NCBI GenBank assembly: GCA_017307315.1
Contig: JAFKFF010000298.1
Coordinates: 1-10,336 of the forward strand
DNA: 10,336 nucleotides
Direction: 5' to 3'
Source: Alphaproteobacteria bacterium
GTDB lineage: Bacteria > Pseudomonadota > Alphaproteobacteria > Micropepsales > Micropepsaceae
Under the pieces are notes generated by a model. The model saw only the letters and a program-made list of their open reading frames with translations, was not told the origin of the DNA and did no database searches. Of this stretch, positions 1 to 5,999 are shown piece by piece. Every line of letters begins with the position of its first letter. The stretch's first letter is position 1. The position numbers were made by a program, and so were the translations under genes.

Positions 1-1
1 C

Positions 2-340
2 TTCCCCGGCGGCGATGCTCGCCAGCTCTACCGTTCGGTTCGCCGCCTGATGAAGCTGCCGGACCAGAGCCGCGTGTTCCTGTGCCACGACTACAAGGCG
101 CCGAACCGCGAAGAATATGTCTGGGAGACGACCATGCTCGCCGAGCGGACCGGCAACGTCCACGTGCACGAGGGTGTTAGCGAGGACGATTTCGTGGAGA
201 TGCGCACGCAGCGCGACGCGACCCTCTCAATGCCGAAGCTCATCCTGCCGTCGATCCAAGTCAACATGCGCGGCGGCCGAATGCCTGAGCCGGAGGAGAA
301 CGGCGTCAGCTACCTCAAGATCCCGCTCAACCAGCTCTAA
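2..340 (+). CDS. Persulfide dioxygenase / Blh-type MBL-fold hydrolase, 3' end only
   Basis: This is the C-terminal 112 residues of a metallo-beta-lactamase-fold protein of the ETHE1/Blh group. The frame is open from the window edge, so the start and the first metal-binding motifs lie upstream. Visible family marks are FPGGDARQLY at the very edge (this normally follows the metal-ligand Asp), then LCHDY with the conserved His, and WETTMLAERTGNVHV, which closely resembles the WETT..ER..N.HV block of Blh proteins. The known family role is iron-dependent oxidation of glutathione persulfide, or a related persulfide, to sulfite in the cytoplasm. The following genes are sulfur transporters and a DUF442 protein, which supports that role. 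The stop codon is 15 bases before the next start, so this is an operon member. Whether a DUF442 domain is also fused at its N-terminus cannot be seen. Other MBL-fold hydrolases are possible but less likely. Confidence 0.85.
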   Translation, partial: FPGGDARQLYRSVRRLMKLPDQSRVFLCHDYKAPNREEYVWETTMLAERTGNVHVHEGVSEDDFVEMRTQRDATLSMPKLILPSIQVNMRGGRMPEPEENGVSYLKIPLNQL

Positions 341-355
341 GCGGAGACGAAAGTC

Positions 356-784
356 ATGGAAACGATAACGTCATTGATGGCGATCAGCGGCGGCTTGTTG
401 ATCGGGACCGCCGCCGCGCTCCTCCTGCTATTAACGGGCCGCATTGCAGGCGTCAGCGGCATGGTGGCGACGATGACGAGGATAGGTGCGGGCGCCACCC
501 CCTGGTCGCAAGCAACCGCGTTCATTGTTGGCCTCCCGATCGGTACAGCCTTGATGACGCTGCTGGTGCGCACGCCGGAGGTCGTCGTCACCTCCTCGGT
601 GCCGCTGCTGATCGTTGCCGGACTTCTGGTCGGTTTCGGCACCCGGCTGGGCAACGGCTGCACCAGCGGTCACGGCGTCTGCGGGATGGCACGATTGTCG
701 CCCCGGTCAGTCGCCGCAACGGCGACGTTCATGGCGAGCGCGGCGGTCACCGTTTTCATTCTGCGCCATGTGATCGGAGGCTGA
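356..784 (+). CDS. YeeE/YedE-family sulfur transporter, PmpA-like half
   Basis: The gene encodes a 142-residue membrane protein of the YeeE/YedE (DUF395, sulfur transport) family. It has about four hydrophobic segments, near residues 9-30, 52-72, 80-97 and 116-136. The family signature GNGCTSGHGVCG lies at 99-110, with Cys102 and Cys109. In the related thiosulfate transporter TsuA, conserved cysteines of this type carry the sulfur substrate through the membrane, so movement of thiosulfate or another reduced sulfur compound is likely. The length fits the small half-size paralogs (PmpA/PmpB) that work as a pair. A GGAG at 343-346 sits 9 bases before the ATG. The stop lies 1 base before the partner gene, whose ribosome binding site is inside this gene. 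The substrate is inferred. Confidence 0.85.
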   Translation: METITSLMAISGGLLIGTAAALLLLLTGRIAGVSGMVATMTRIGAGATPWSQATAFIVGLPIGTALMTLLVRTPEVVVTSSVPLLIVAGLLVGFGTRLGNGCTSGHGVCGMARLSPRSVAATATFMASAAVTVFILRHVIGG

Positions 785-785
785 C

Positions 786-1226
786 ATGCGCAATTTGTTT
801 CCCGGACTGATCGTGGGCACCATCTTCGGTGCCGGCCTGGCCCTGTCCGACATGGTCAACCCGGCGCGCGTGCAGGCGTTTCTCGATGTCGCCGGCGTCT
901 GGGACCCGACGCTGATGTTGGTCATGGTGGCGGCGCTGGTGCCGTCCGCCATCGCATATCTGCTCCGACGCCGGATGACGCGCCCGCTGCTCGGTGACCG
1001 CTTCTCCATCCCGGAGAGCCGCATGCTCGACCCCCAGCTACTCATTGGTGCCGCCACGTTCGGCGTCGGCTGGGGTCTAGTCGGCTTGTGCCCCGGTCCC
1101 GCTTTCGCTGGTTTGGTGCTGGGCTCCTGGCAGCCTTGGATGTTCGTCGCCGCGATGCTCGCCGGCATGGCGCTGCACCACCTCTTCACCGCAACTCGCG
1201 CACCCGCGCCCGCATTCGAAGGATAA
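786..1226 (+). CDS. YeeE/YedE-family (DUF6691) sulfur transporter, PmpB-like half
   Basis: The gene encodes a 146-residue membrane protein that is the partner of the preceding transporter half. It shows the conserved N-terminal block FGAGLALSDMVNPARVQAFLD (about residues 14-34, first few residues included in the first helix), further hydrophobic segments near 42-60, 86-101 and 107-134, and the motif GLCPGPA at 100-106 with Cys102. It is expected to sit in the inner membrane and, with its neighbour, to pass a reduced sulfur compound. A GGAGG at 776-780 is placed 5 bases before the ATG, overlapping the end of the upstream gene. Its TAA stop shares a base with an ATG of the next gene, so translation of the three genes is probably coupled. 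The two-gene layout matches the pmpA-pmpB pair of bigR operons in Xylella and Agrobacterium. Confidence 0.83.
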   Translation: MRNLFPGLIVGTIFGAGLALSDMVNPARVQAFLDVAGVWDPTLMLVMVAALVPSAIAYLLRRRMTRPLLGDRFSIPESRMLDPQLLIGAATFGVGWGLVGLCPGPAFAGLVLGSWQPWMFVAAMLAGMALHHLFTATRAPAPAFEG

Positions 1227-1231
1227 TGACT

Positions 1232-1567
1232 ATGGAATATACAAGACTCTCCGAGCAACTGGCGACGGCGCCGCAGGTGCGACCTGAGGAGCTCCGCGAG
1301 ATTGCCGCGTCCGGCTTCGTCGGCATCATCAACAATCGACCCGACGCCGAAGCGCCCGACCAACCCAGCTCGCTCGAACTCGAAGCGGAAGCCGGGCGGG
1401 TGGGTCTTGCCTACTGGCATGTGCCGGTCGTGCCCGGTGCGATGTCCGACAACGACGTGCGTGCCTTTGCCACCGCCCTGCATGAGGCGGACGGGCCGGT
1501 GCTTGCCTTCTGTCGGACCGGCAACCGATCCACCGCGCTGTGGAAAGGCACGCAGGCGATCTCCTGA
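1232..1567 (+). CDS. Stand-alone DUF442 phosphatase-like sulfurtransferase (TIGR01244 type)
   Basis: The gene encodes a 111-residue cytoplasmic protein of the DUF442 (beta-lactamase hydrolase-like phosphatase-like) family. Marks are INNRPD at 33-38, YWHVPVVPG at 61-69 and the catalytic loop CRTGNRS at 94-100, with nucleophile Cys94. In Blh proteins this domain is fused to a persulfide dioxygenase and is thought to act as a rhodanese-like sulfurtransferase; here it is a separate gene in the same operon. The start was placed at 1232 because AAGG at 1219-1222 is 9 bases upstream. An in-frame ATG at 1226 overlaps the previous stop but lies too close to that site. The protein ends soon after the catalytic loop, so its C-terminus is short. 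No ribosome binding site for another start was seen. Confidence 0.8.
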   Translation: MEYTRLSEQLATAPQVRPEELREIAASGFVGIINNRPDAEAPDQPSSLELEAEAGRVGLAYWHVPVVPGAMSDNDVRAFATALHEADGPVLAFCRTGNRSTALWKGTQAIS

Positions 1568-1592
1568 TCTCCCTCAAATTGGGCGACCACTC

Positions 1593-2372
1593 ATGCTTGA
1601 TGCAACTCAATATGTACTTGGAGCCGGATCAGGCGTGTTAGTCGGCTTCGTTCTTGGACTCGTCGGCGGCGGGGGCTCGATCCTCGCCGTCCCACTCATG
1701 GTCTACTTGGTGGGTGTGCCGAGCCCACATGTAGCGATCGGCACCAGCGCGCTCGCGGTCGCGGCCAACGCGCTGACGGGGCTGCTCAACCACGTTCGCC
1801 AAGGCAATGTGAAATGGCGATGCTCGTTCGCCTTCGCCGCTGCCGGTATCGTCGGTGCATTCGCGGGATCAACAGCAGGAAAGGCCTTCGATGGCCAGAA
1901 GCTGCTCTTCCTTTTCGCCGTCGTCATGGTCGTCGTCGGCATCTTGATGCTCCGCAACCGTCGCCGCGAGGGTGATCCTTCCGTCGTGCTCGGTCGGGAG
2001 AATGCGCCCAAGCTTGTCGGCTACGGCGCTGGGACCGGATTGTTCTCGGGCTTCTTCGGCATCGGCGGCGGGTTCCTGATCGTTCCTGGCTTAGTCGCCG
2101 CGACGGGCATGCCGATGATCAACGCGGTCGGCTCATCGCTCGTGGCCGTGAGCGCGTTTGGGCTGACCACGGCCGCGAACTACGCTTCCTCCGGCCTGGT
2201 CGACTGGGCGCTTGCTGCCGTCTTCATCGTTGGTGGCGTGGTGGGGGGGGGCCTAGGCGCGCGCCTGGCTAGGCGGCTCTCTGGAAAGCAAGGTCGCCTG
2301 ACCGCCGTTTTCGCCGCGCTGATCTTCGCCGTTGCGGCCTACATGCTCTGGAAGAGCGCTGCAGCGCTCTAA
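1593..2372 (+). CDS. TauE/SafE-family sulfite/anion exporter (first copy)
   Basis: The gene encodes a 259-residue inner-membrane permease of the TauE/SafE family. It has the two-fold repeat typical of the family. The first half holds VLGLVGGGGSILAVPLM (about 19-35) and HVAIGTSALAVAANA. The second half holds GFFGIGGGFLIVPGLV (about 153-168) and NAVGSSLVAVSAFG. About eight hydrophobic segments are visible, with a basic loop (RNRRREGD) at mid-protein. Family members export sulfite, sulfoacetate or related anions. Next to a persulfide dioxygenase, whose product is sulfite, sulfite efflux is the best guess. The frame is open far upstream, but the first 97 codons overlap the DUF442 gene out of phase and do not look like protein. 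ATG 1593 gives the normal family length and N-terminus. A run of nine Gs lies in codons near residue 217. Confidence 0.88.
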   Translation: MLDATQYVLGAGSGVLVGFVLGLVGGGGSILAVPLMVYLVGVPSPHVAIGTSALAVAANALTGLLNHVRQGNVKWRCSFAFAAAGIVGAFAGSTAGKAFDGQKLLFLFAVVMVVVGILMLRNRRREGDPSVVLGRENAPKLVGYGAGTGLFSGFFGIGGGFLIVPGLVAATGMPMINAVGSSLVAVSAFGLTTAANYASSGLVDWALAAVFIVGGVVGGGLGARLARRLSGKQGRLTAVFAALIFAVAAYMLWKSAAAL

Positions 2373-2381
2373 GTGAGGTTG

Positions 2382-3188
2382 ATGCCTAACGTTGTAACGC
2401 TCGGCCCCTTGACCTTTCCGCTAGATCGCCTTTTGGCCGTCGGGCTGATGTGGGCGTTCCTCGCGGGCTCGCTGTGGCTGGTCCGGAAGGAGAACCGGCG
2501 AGCAAGGCGCACGCCGTGGCTCGCGCTTGGAATGGGCATTGTGGCCGCTCGGGTGAGCTTTGTCGTGTCGCACTGGCAAGCGTATCGGTCGGACCCCGCA
2601 ACAGTTGCTTATCTCTGGCAAGGGGGATTCGAACCTGTTGCGGGCATCATCGCCGCTGCTGCCGTGCTGGCCGTCGGAATGAGAAGCTTTCGCAAGATCG
2701 TGGGATCTGCGCTCGTCTTGACGGTCGCGAGTGGGCTTTGGTTCGGTTACCTGCAGTTCGAGGCGCAGGTGCCGCGCCCGCTGTTCCCTGAAGGCATCCG
2801 CCTGGCTGACCTTAATGGGCGGCCGGTATCGCTGGACGATCTTCGAGGACGGCCGTTCGTGGTGAACTTGTGGGCTTCGTGGTGCGCACCCTGCCGCCGC
2901 GAAATGCCGATGCTCATCGAGGTGGCGGCCAAGACGCCGCATGTTGCGGTGCTGCTGGTCAACCAAGGCGAGGACCAGCGCGTGATCCAGCGCTTCCTTG
3001 AGGATGAACGGCTTCCTGCCGCGCACATTCTCTCGGATCGCGGAGCGTCTCTCATGCGGCTGACCGGCAGCTCTGGCCTTCCCACCACACTTTTCGTGCG
3101 GCCGGACGGACTGATCGAGAGAACGCACATGGGGGAGTTGTCACGCGCCGCGCTGCTGCAGGGGGCAGAGCAGCTGCGTCGGCGATAG
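2382..3188 (+). CDS. Membrane-anchored TlpA-type thioredoxin with Lgt-like N-terminus
   Basis: The gene encodes a 268-residue protein. Residues 1-125 are hydrophobic, with membrane segments near 14-33, 48-64, 82-100 and 106-123. This part includes AARVSFVVSHWQAY and WQGGFEP, which recall the GAR..YV..H and WQGG blocks of prolipoprotein diacylglyceryl transferase (Lgt). Residues 135-268 form a TlpA/ResE-type thioredoxin domain with active site WCAPC at 167-171 and the cis-Pro loop GLPTT at 232-236 (Pro234). It most likely faces the periplasm and reduces or exchanges disulfides or persulfides. It starts almost directly after the exporter stop. In-frame GTG 2373 and TTG 2379 are alternative starts; the ATG was preferred because it begins the recognisable protein, but no site has a strong Shine-Dalgarno sequence. 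The Lgt-like part probably serves as an anchor; enzymatic activity is unproven. Confidence 0.82.
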   Translation: MPNVVTLGPLTFPLDRLLAVGLMWAFLAGSLWLVRKENRRARRTPWLALGMGIVAARVSFVVSHWQAYRSDPATVAYLWQGGFEPVAGIIAAAAVLAVGMRSFRKIVGSALVLTVASGLWFGYLQFEAQVPRPLFPEGIRLADLNGRPVSLDDLRGRPFVVNLWASWCAPCRREMPMLIEVAAKTPHVAVLLVNQGEDQRVIQRFLEDERLPAAHILSDRGASLMRLTGSSGLPTTLFVRPDGLIERTHMGELSRAALLQGAEQLRRR

Positions 3189-3365
3189 CTGGCACTCGGT
3201 ACACCCAACCGCTGTCCGCTGTTGGCCTGCAAGCTGCAGAAGCCGACTGCTGCCATAGTAGCGCCGATGAGAACGCAACGCGTCGTAGGTCGGCAGCCGG
3301 CGTTGAGTGGCGGCTCTATAGTAGTGCGAACGGCGACACATATTCGTTATGTTTATCCGGTGCGG

Positions 3366-3415
3366 GGCGCCAGTTTCTGTTAGCGAGCGAAGCGAGCTTA
3401 CAGAAACTGAGCGCC
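3366..3415. repeat. Large stem-loop with GCGAAGC core
   Basis: Bases 3366-3380 pair with 3400-3415 over 15 base pairs with one bulged A at 3410. After one T-T mismatch the stem continues as AGC/GCT, a tandem GA-GA mismatch, GC/GC and a GAA triloop (AGCGAGCGAAGCGAGCT, 3382-3398). The core GCGAAGC at 3387-3393 is a sequence known for unusually stable mini-hairpins in single-stranded DNA. No T-run follows, so a simple intrinsic terminator is unlikely. Confidence 0.7.
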
Positions 3416-3420
3416 ACGGA

Positions 3421-3437
3421 GGACTGCGAAGCAGTCC
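3421..3437. repeat. Second hairpin with GCGAAGC core
   Basis: GGACTGC, a GAA triloop and GCAGTCC form a perfect 7-base-pair hairpin, with the same GCGAAGC tip as the stem-loop 30 bases upstream. The flanking GCGCC (3411-3415) could pair with GGCGC at 3443-3447 to lengthen this hairpin, but the same bases close the first stem, so the two extended structures exclude each other. Confidence 0.7.
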
Positions 3438-3538
3438 GAGTGGGCGCCAGAACGCAGTGGCGATCCAAAACTTCGCGGCACACGCCAAATCCCGCCTACG
3501 TTGATCGAAAGCGGAACGATAGATGGCTATTGACTTTG

Positions 3539-3552
3539 GCGCTTGCAAGCGC
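3539..3552. repeat. Perfect 14-base palindrome in glyoxalase leader
   Basis: GCGCTTGCAAGCGC is fully self-complementary and lies 170 bases before the glyoxalase start. A TTGACT at 3530-3535 lies just upstream and could be a -35 element, but no convincing -10 sits at the right distance. A dimeric regulator site is possible; no family can be named. Confidence 0.35.
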
Positions 3553-3722
3553 GCGGGTCGTTCAGTATTTTTGGGTTCGGGCCGGTACAGCCCGCCGCTC
3601 GCACCCGAAAGGGTATGGTGAATGTACTCCGCACATAGTCGTCCATTCCTTCGTTGAACGGCGAATGTGTCAGCAACGCGAGCCCTGACGTCTTGTTCGC
3701 CGGTAGCGAAAGGATTGGGCAG

Positions 3723-4262
3723 ATGCGTAGCCACCTCGATGCCAAACACATGGCAAAGGCCCTCAGGGCGGCACTCAAACGTCAGAATATTGAAATCACC
3801 CACAGTCAGTGTCTGGAATTCGTAGCCGCACAATTCGGATTCGATAACTGGAATATCCTGTCTGCCAAAATCGGCGGACCCGGCAAACGCGCTGCATTCG
3901 GCTTCGTCGAGACGGCGCCAATCTTTCGCATTTTCGACGAGACGAAGGCGAAGGAGTTTTACCTCGATTTCCTGGGTTTCGGTCTCGATTGGGAGCACCG
4001 GTTTGGGGACAATTTTCCAATCTACGCGAGTGTTTCACGCGCCGGGATGGTGTTGCATTTGAGCGCGCACCATGGGGACGCAAGCCCAGGTTCGAACGCC
4101 TTTGTTCGGATGAACGGAATACGAGAGTACCAACGGGAGCTTGCGGCGAAAGACTACACCTACATGAAACCGGGGATTGAAGAGGAAGCTTGGGGTCTGA
4201 TCATGGAAGTGACGGATCCGTTTGGCAATCACATTCGATTCTGCGAGCAGCCCGAGGAATAG
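3723..4262 (+). CDS. Glyoxalase-superfamily protein with N-terminal helical extension
   Basis: The gene encodes 179 residues in two parts. Residues 1-50 (LDAKHMAKALRAALKRQN, HSQCLEFVAAQFGFDNWNIL) match the small helical domain found in front of some proteobacterial glyoxalase-superfamily proteins (Glyoxalase_8 type). Residues 60-179 form a VOC/bleomycin-resistance-like domain: FRIFDETKAKEFYLDFLGF, LHLSAHHGD, and the end motif VTDPFGNHIRF. VOC proteins use such folds for metal-dependent isomerases, dioxygenases or antibiotic binding; the substrate here is unknown. ATG 3723 was chosen because AAAGGA at 3709-3714 lies 8 bases upstream and it begins the conserved domain; an in-frame ATG at 3654 would add 23 residues with no family support. 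It stands alone, 534 bases after the sulfur operon, and ends just before an AraC remnant on the other strand. Confidence 0.82.
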   Translation: MRSHLDAKHMAKALRAALKRQNIEITHSQCLEFVAAQFGFDNWNILSAKIGGPGKRAAFGFVETAPIFRIFDETKAKEFYLDFLGFGLDWEHRFGDNFPIYASVSRAGMVLHLSAHHGDASPGSNAFVRMNGIREYQRELAAKDYTYMKPGIEEEAWGLIMEVTDPFGNHIRFCEQPEE

Positions 4263-4282
4263 GACGCAGGGCTTTGGCTGTT

Positions 4283-4404
4283 CCGCGCAATGACGCGTGC
4301 TTCATCCGACGTGGCATCCATCCGGTCTTTCGTCCGCAGCAGACGGCGGAGGAGCTTGGGGCATGGCCCTTGGTCACACCCTTTTCTTTGCCCTGTCCCG
4401 TCAC
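4283..4404 (-). pseudogene. Truncated, frameshifted remnant of an AraC-family regulator
   Basis: On the - strand a GTG at 4404-4402, 4 bases after the TauE stop, opens VTGQGKEKGVTKGH, which aligns codon by codon with MAGRRKKKGAAKGQ of the intact AraC gene at 7474. One base is then missing (around 4361-4366). In the shifted frame the match resumes as KLLRRLLRTKDRMDATSDEA, against KLLRRLLRAKDRMDAASDEA. By eye 55 of 63 bases agree between 4299-4361 and 7368-7430, and most differences are silent, so both copies were once under coding selection. The likeness stops near 4283, before the helix-turn-helix region. It is therefore a dead 5' fragment that probably once followed the TauE gene as an operon partner. 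Confidence 0.75.
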
Positions 4405-4408
4405 CGCC

Positions 4409-5161
4409 TCAGCCAAACAACCGCGCGAAGAAAATCGCGCTGGTCACCACGCCCACCGCGATGACCGTGCCACGCACCACAGCGGGAGGCAGAGCGCGGG
4501 CCAGCGGCGCGCCCGCATAGCCGCCCAGGGTGGCCGCGACCATCATCAGCACGGCCTGCGGCCAGGCCACGATGCCGCCCGCGGCAAAGATCGCCACCGA
4601 AATCGCCGACAGGATGAAGGACTGGCCGTTCTTGAGCGCGTTCATGGCGTTGAGGTCGCGCATGCCCCATAGCGCGAACAGCGCCAGAAGCACGATGCCA
4701 AGCCCGCCGTTGAAATAGCCGCCATAGATCGACACCACCAGCGTCCCCACCAGGCCTTCGGGTTTTGCGAAGCGGCTGCGCCGGGCCCAGGCCTGCAGCG
4801 TGTCGCCGAACGCGAAGGCCAGGGTGGCGATGACCAGAAGAAACGGCACGACGACGGAAAAAGCCTTGTTCGACGATACCAGCAGCAACAGCGAGCCGAT
4901 CGTTCCGCCGACCATAGTGGCTAGCGCGATGCGCACCAGCCGCTTGCGCTCGAAGGCGGCGATTTCGCGCTTGAACCCCAGGGCGCCGCCCAGATAGCCG
5001 GGAAACACCGCCACCGCGCTGGTCGCATTGGCCGCCACCACCGGCACGCCGGTATAGACCAGCGCGGGAAATGTCAGAAACGTGCCGCCGCCCGCTATGG
5101 TGTTGAGCACGCCGGCGAAAAAAGCGGCGGCCCCCAGCAGAAGCATATCGAATACAGCCAT
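4409..5161 (-). CDS. TauE/SafE-family permease (second copy)
   Basis: The gene encodes about 250 residues of inner-membrane protein with the TauE/SafE double repeat. FFAGVLNTIAGGGTFLTFPAL lies near the N-terminus and SIYGGYFNGGLGIVLLALFA in the second half, with about eight hydrophobic segments in all. It differs clearly from the permease at 1593-2372 (for example NTIAGGG against VLGLVGGGG), so it is not a recent duplicate. The probable role is export or import of a sulfur- or carboxyl-containing anion; the substrate is unknown. The start is uncertain: ATG 5161 and ATG 5170 are both plausible, with only a weak GGA about 8 bases before 5161, while longer versions add an Arg-rich segment that does not look like this family. 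It is divergent from the ankyrin gene and followed at once by the AraC remnant. Confidence 0.83.
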   Translation of the reverse strand: MAVFDMLLLGAAAFFAGVLNTIAGGGTFLTFPALVYTGVPVVAANATSAVAVFPGYLGGALGFKREIAAFERKRLVRIALATMVGGTIGSLLLLVSSNKAFSVVVPFLLVIATLAFAFGDTLQAWARRSRFAKPEGLVGTLVVSIYGGYFNGGLGIVLLALFALWGMRDLNAMNALKNGQSFILSAISVAIFAAGGIVAWPQAVLMMVAATLGGYAGAPLARALPPAVVRGTVIAVGVVTSAIFFARLFG

Positions 5162-5223
5162 CGCGACCATCCATAGCGCAGCGGCGCGCCGCCGCAAATG
5201 CGGGAGCCGCATGCAAAGGACCA

Positions 5224-5240
5224 ATATTGCTCATCAATAT
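5224..5240. promoter_or_regulatory. AT-rich inverted repeat in the TauE / ankyrin divergent region
   Basis: ATATTG (5224-5229) and CAATAT (5235-5240) form an inverted repeat with a 5-base spacer, inside the only AT-rich patch of this part of the window (about 5222-5256). It lies between the divergent TauE and ankyrin starts, so it could be an operator or promoter core. Recognisable -35/-10 pairs are weak (TTGCTC at 5227 and TCAAAT at 5250, 17 bases apart), so the promoter itself is only a guess. Confidence 0.35.
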
Positions 5241-5311
5241 ATTTAATTTTCAAATTCGCGGCGGCGGCTCTACAGCAGAGAACAGCAGCTCCATTCCCAA
5301 CGGAGACAAGA

Positions 5312-5983
5312 ATGCTTCGCCGTTCGATCGTGAGAAGCGCCGCTTTTCTGATGATCGCGGGCATACCCCTTCCCGCATCGGCGCAGTCCGCGCGCGCGAC
5401 GGCGTTGCATACGGCGGCGGCCAGGGACGACGTGGCGGCGCTCCGCCAATTGCTGCGCCAGGGCGCGGCGATCGACGCGCGCGACGAGAGCGGCGCCACG
5501 GCGTTGCTTGTCGCCGCGCACGGCAATCGGATCGGCGCCGCCAGGGCGCTGATCGAAGCCGGCGCCAACGTCAACGCCAAGGACAATAGCCAGGACAGCG
5601 CCTATCTTTACGCCGGCGCGCAGGGCCATCTCGAAATTCTCAAGCTGACGCTTTCGCATGGCGCCGATCTGGAAAGCACCAATCGCTATGGCGGAACAGC
5701 CCTGATCCCCGCCGCCGAGCGCGGCCATGTCGAAACCGTGCGCACCCTGATAAAGGCGGGCGTTGCCGTCGATCATGTCAACAAACTTCATTGGACGGCC
5801 TTGCTGGAGGCCATCATCCTGGGCGACGGCGGCATGCGCCATCAGCAGATCGTCGATTTGCTCGTCAAGGCCGGCGCCAATGTGAATCTTGCCGATGGCG
5901 GCGGCGTCACGCCGCTGCAGCATGCCCGCAGCCGGGACTTCAAGGAGATCGAAAAGCGTCTCATCGCCGCCGGCGCGCGCTGA
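5312..5983 (+). CDS. Exported ankyrin-repeat protein
   Basis: The gene encodes 223 residues. Residues 1-24 look like a Sec signal peptide: basic MLRRSIVR, then a hydrophobic core, then PASA followed by QS, with cleavage expected after Ala24. The rest is about six ankyrin repeats from residue 28 to the end, with clear TALHTAAARDD, TALLVAAHGNR, GTALIPAAERGH and TPLQHARSRD helix starts and GANVNAKD/GADLEST turns. The fifth repeat carries an insertion (LGDGGMRHQQ). Ankyrin repeats bind proteins, so this is likely a periplasmic partner or protective protein; the target is unknown. The start is fixed by GGAG at 5302-5305, 6 bases before the ATG, and by the signal peptide. The deaminase gene follows after 16 bases, so the two are probably co-transcribed although the products should sit in different compartments. 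Confidence 0.85.
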   Translation: MLRRSIVRSAAFLMIAGIPLPASAQSARATALHTAAARDDVAALRQLLRQGAAIDARDESGATALLVAAHGNRIGAARALIEAGANVNAKDNSQDSAYLYAGAQGHLEILKLTLSHGADLESTNRYGGTALIPAAERGHVETVRTLIKAGVAVDHVNKLHWTALLEAIILGDGGMRHQQIVDLLVKAGANVNLADGGGVTPLQHARSRDFKEIEKRLIAAGAR

Positions 5984-5999
5984 GAGGAGGAAAACGGCC

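Larger units (their letters stand above)
3189..3722. other. 534-base gene-poor stretch with hairpins and palindromes
   Basis: No convincing gene was found here on either strand; the open frames present lack family features. The stretch looks less GC-rich than its flanks. It contains an imperfect inverted repeat around 3242-3254 and 3290-3302, and a near-direct repeat, ATAGTAGCGC at 3255-3264 and ATAGTAGTGC at 3318-3327. Two strong hairpins lie at 3366-3437, GGGCGCCAG is repeated at 3365-3373 and 3442-3450, and a perfect palindrome lies at 3539-3552. The last 270 bases are the leader of the glyoxalase gene. No transposase end, tRNA fragment or clear sigma-70 promoter could be recognised. It may be the scar or edge of a mobile segment. 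Confidence 0.6.

Noticed and set aside
3366..3437. Twin hairpins as an integron attC site or an intrinsic terminator
   Set aside because: No GTTRRRY-type core sites bracket the structure and no integrase is present, so attC is not supported. There is no T-run after either stem and the nearest gene end is 178 bases away.
3141..3998. Open frame of 285 codons on the - strand across the gene-poor stretch
   Set aside because: It overlaps the thioredoxin and glyoxalase genes at its ends, has no recognisable motif, an odd Arg/Ser-rich composition and no ribosome binding site. The region between the genes is better described as non-coding.
4409..5161. Second TauE/SafE gene as a duplicate of the first
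   Set aside because: The conserved blocks differ (NTIAGGG against VLGLVGGGG) and overall similarity by eye is low, so the two genes are distant family members rather than a recent copy.
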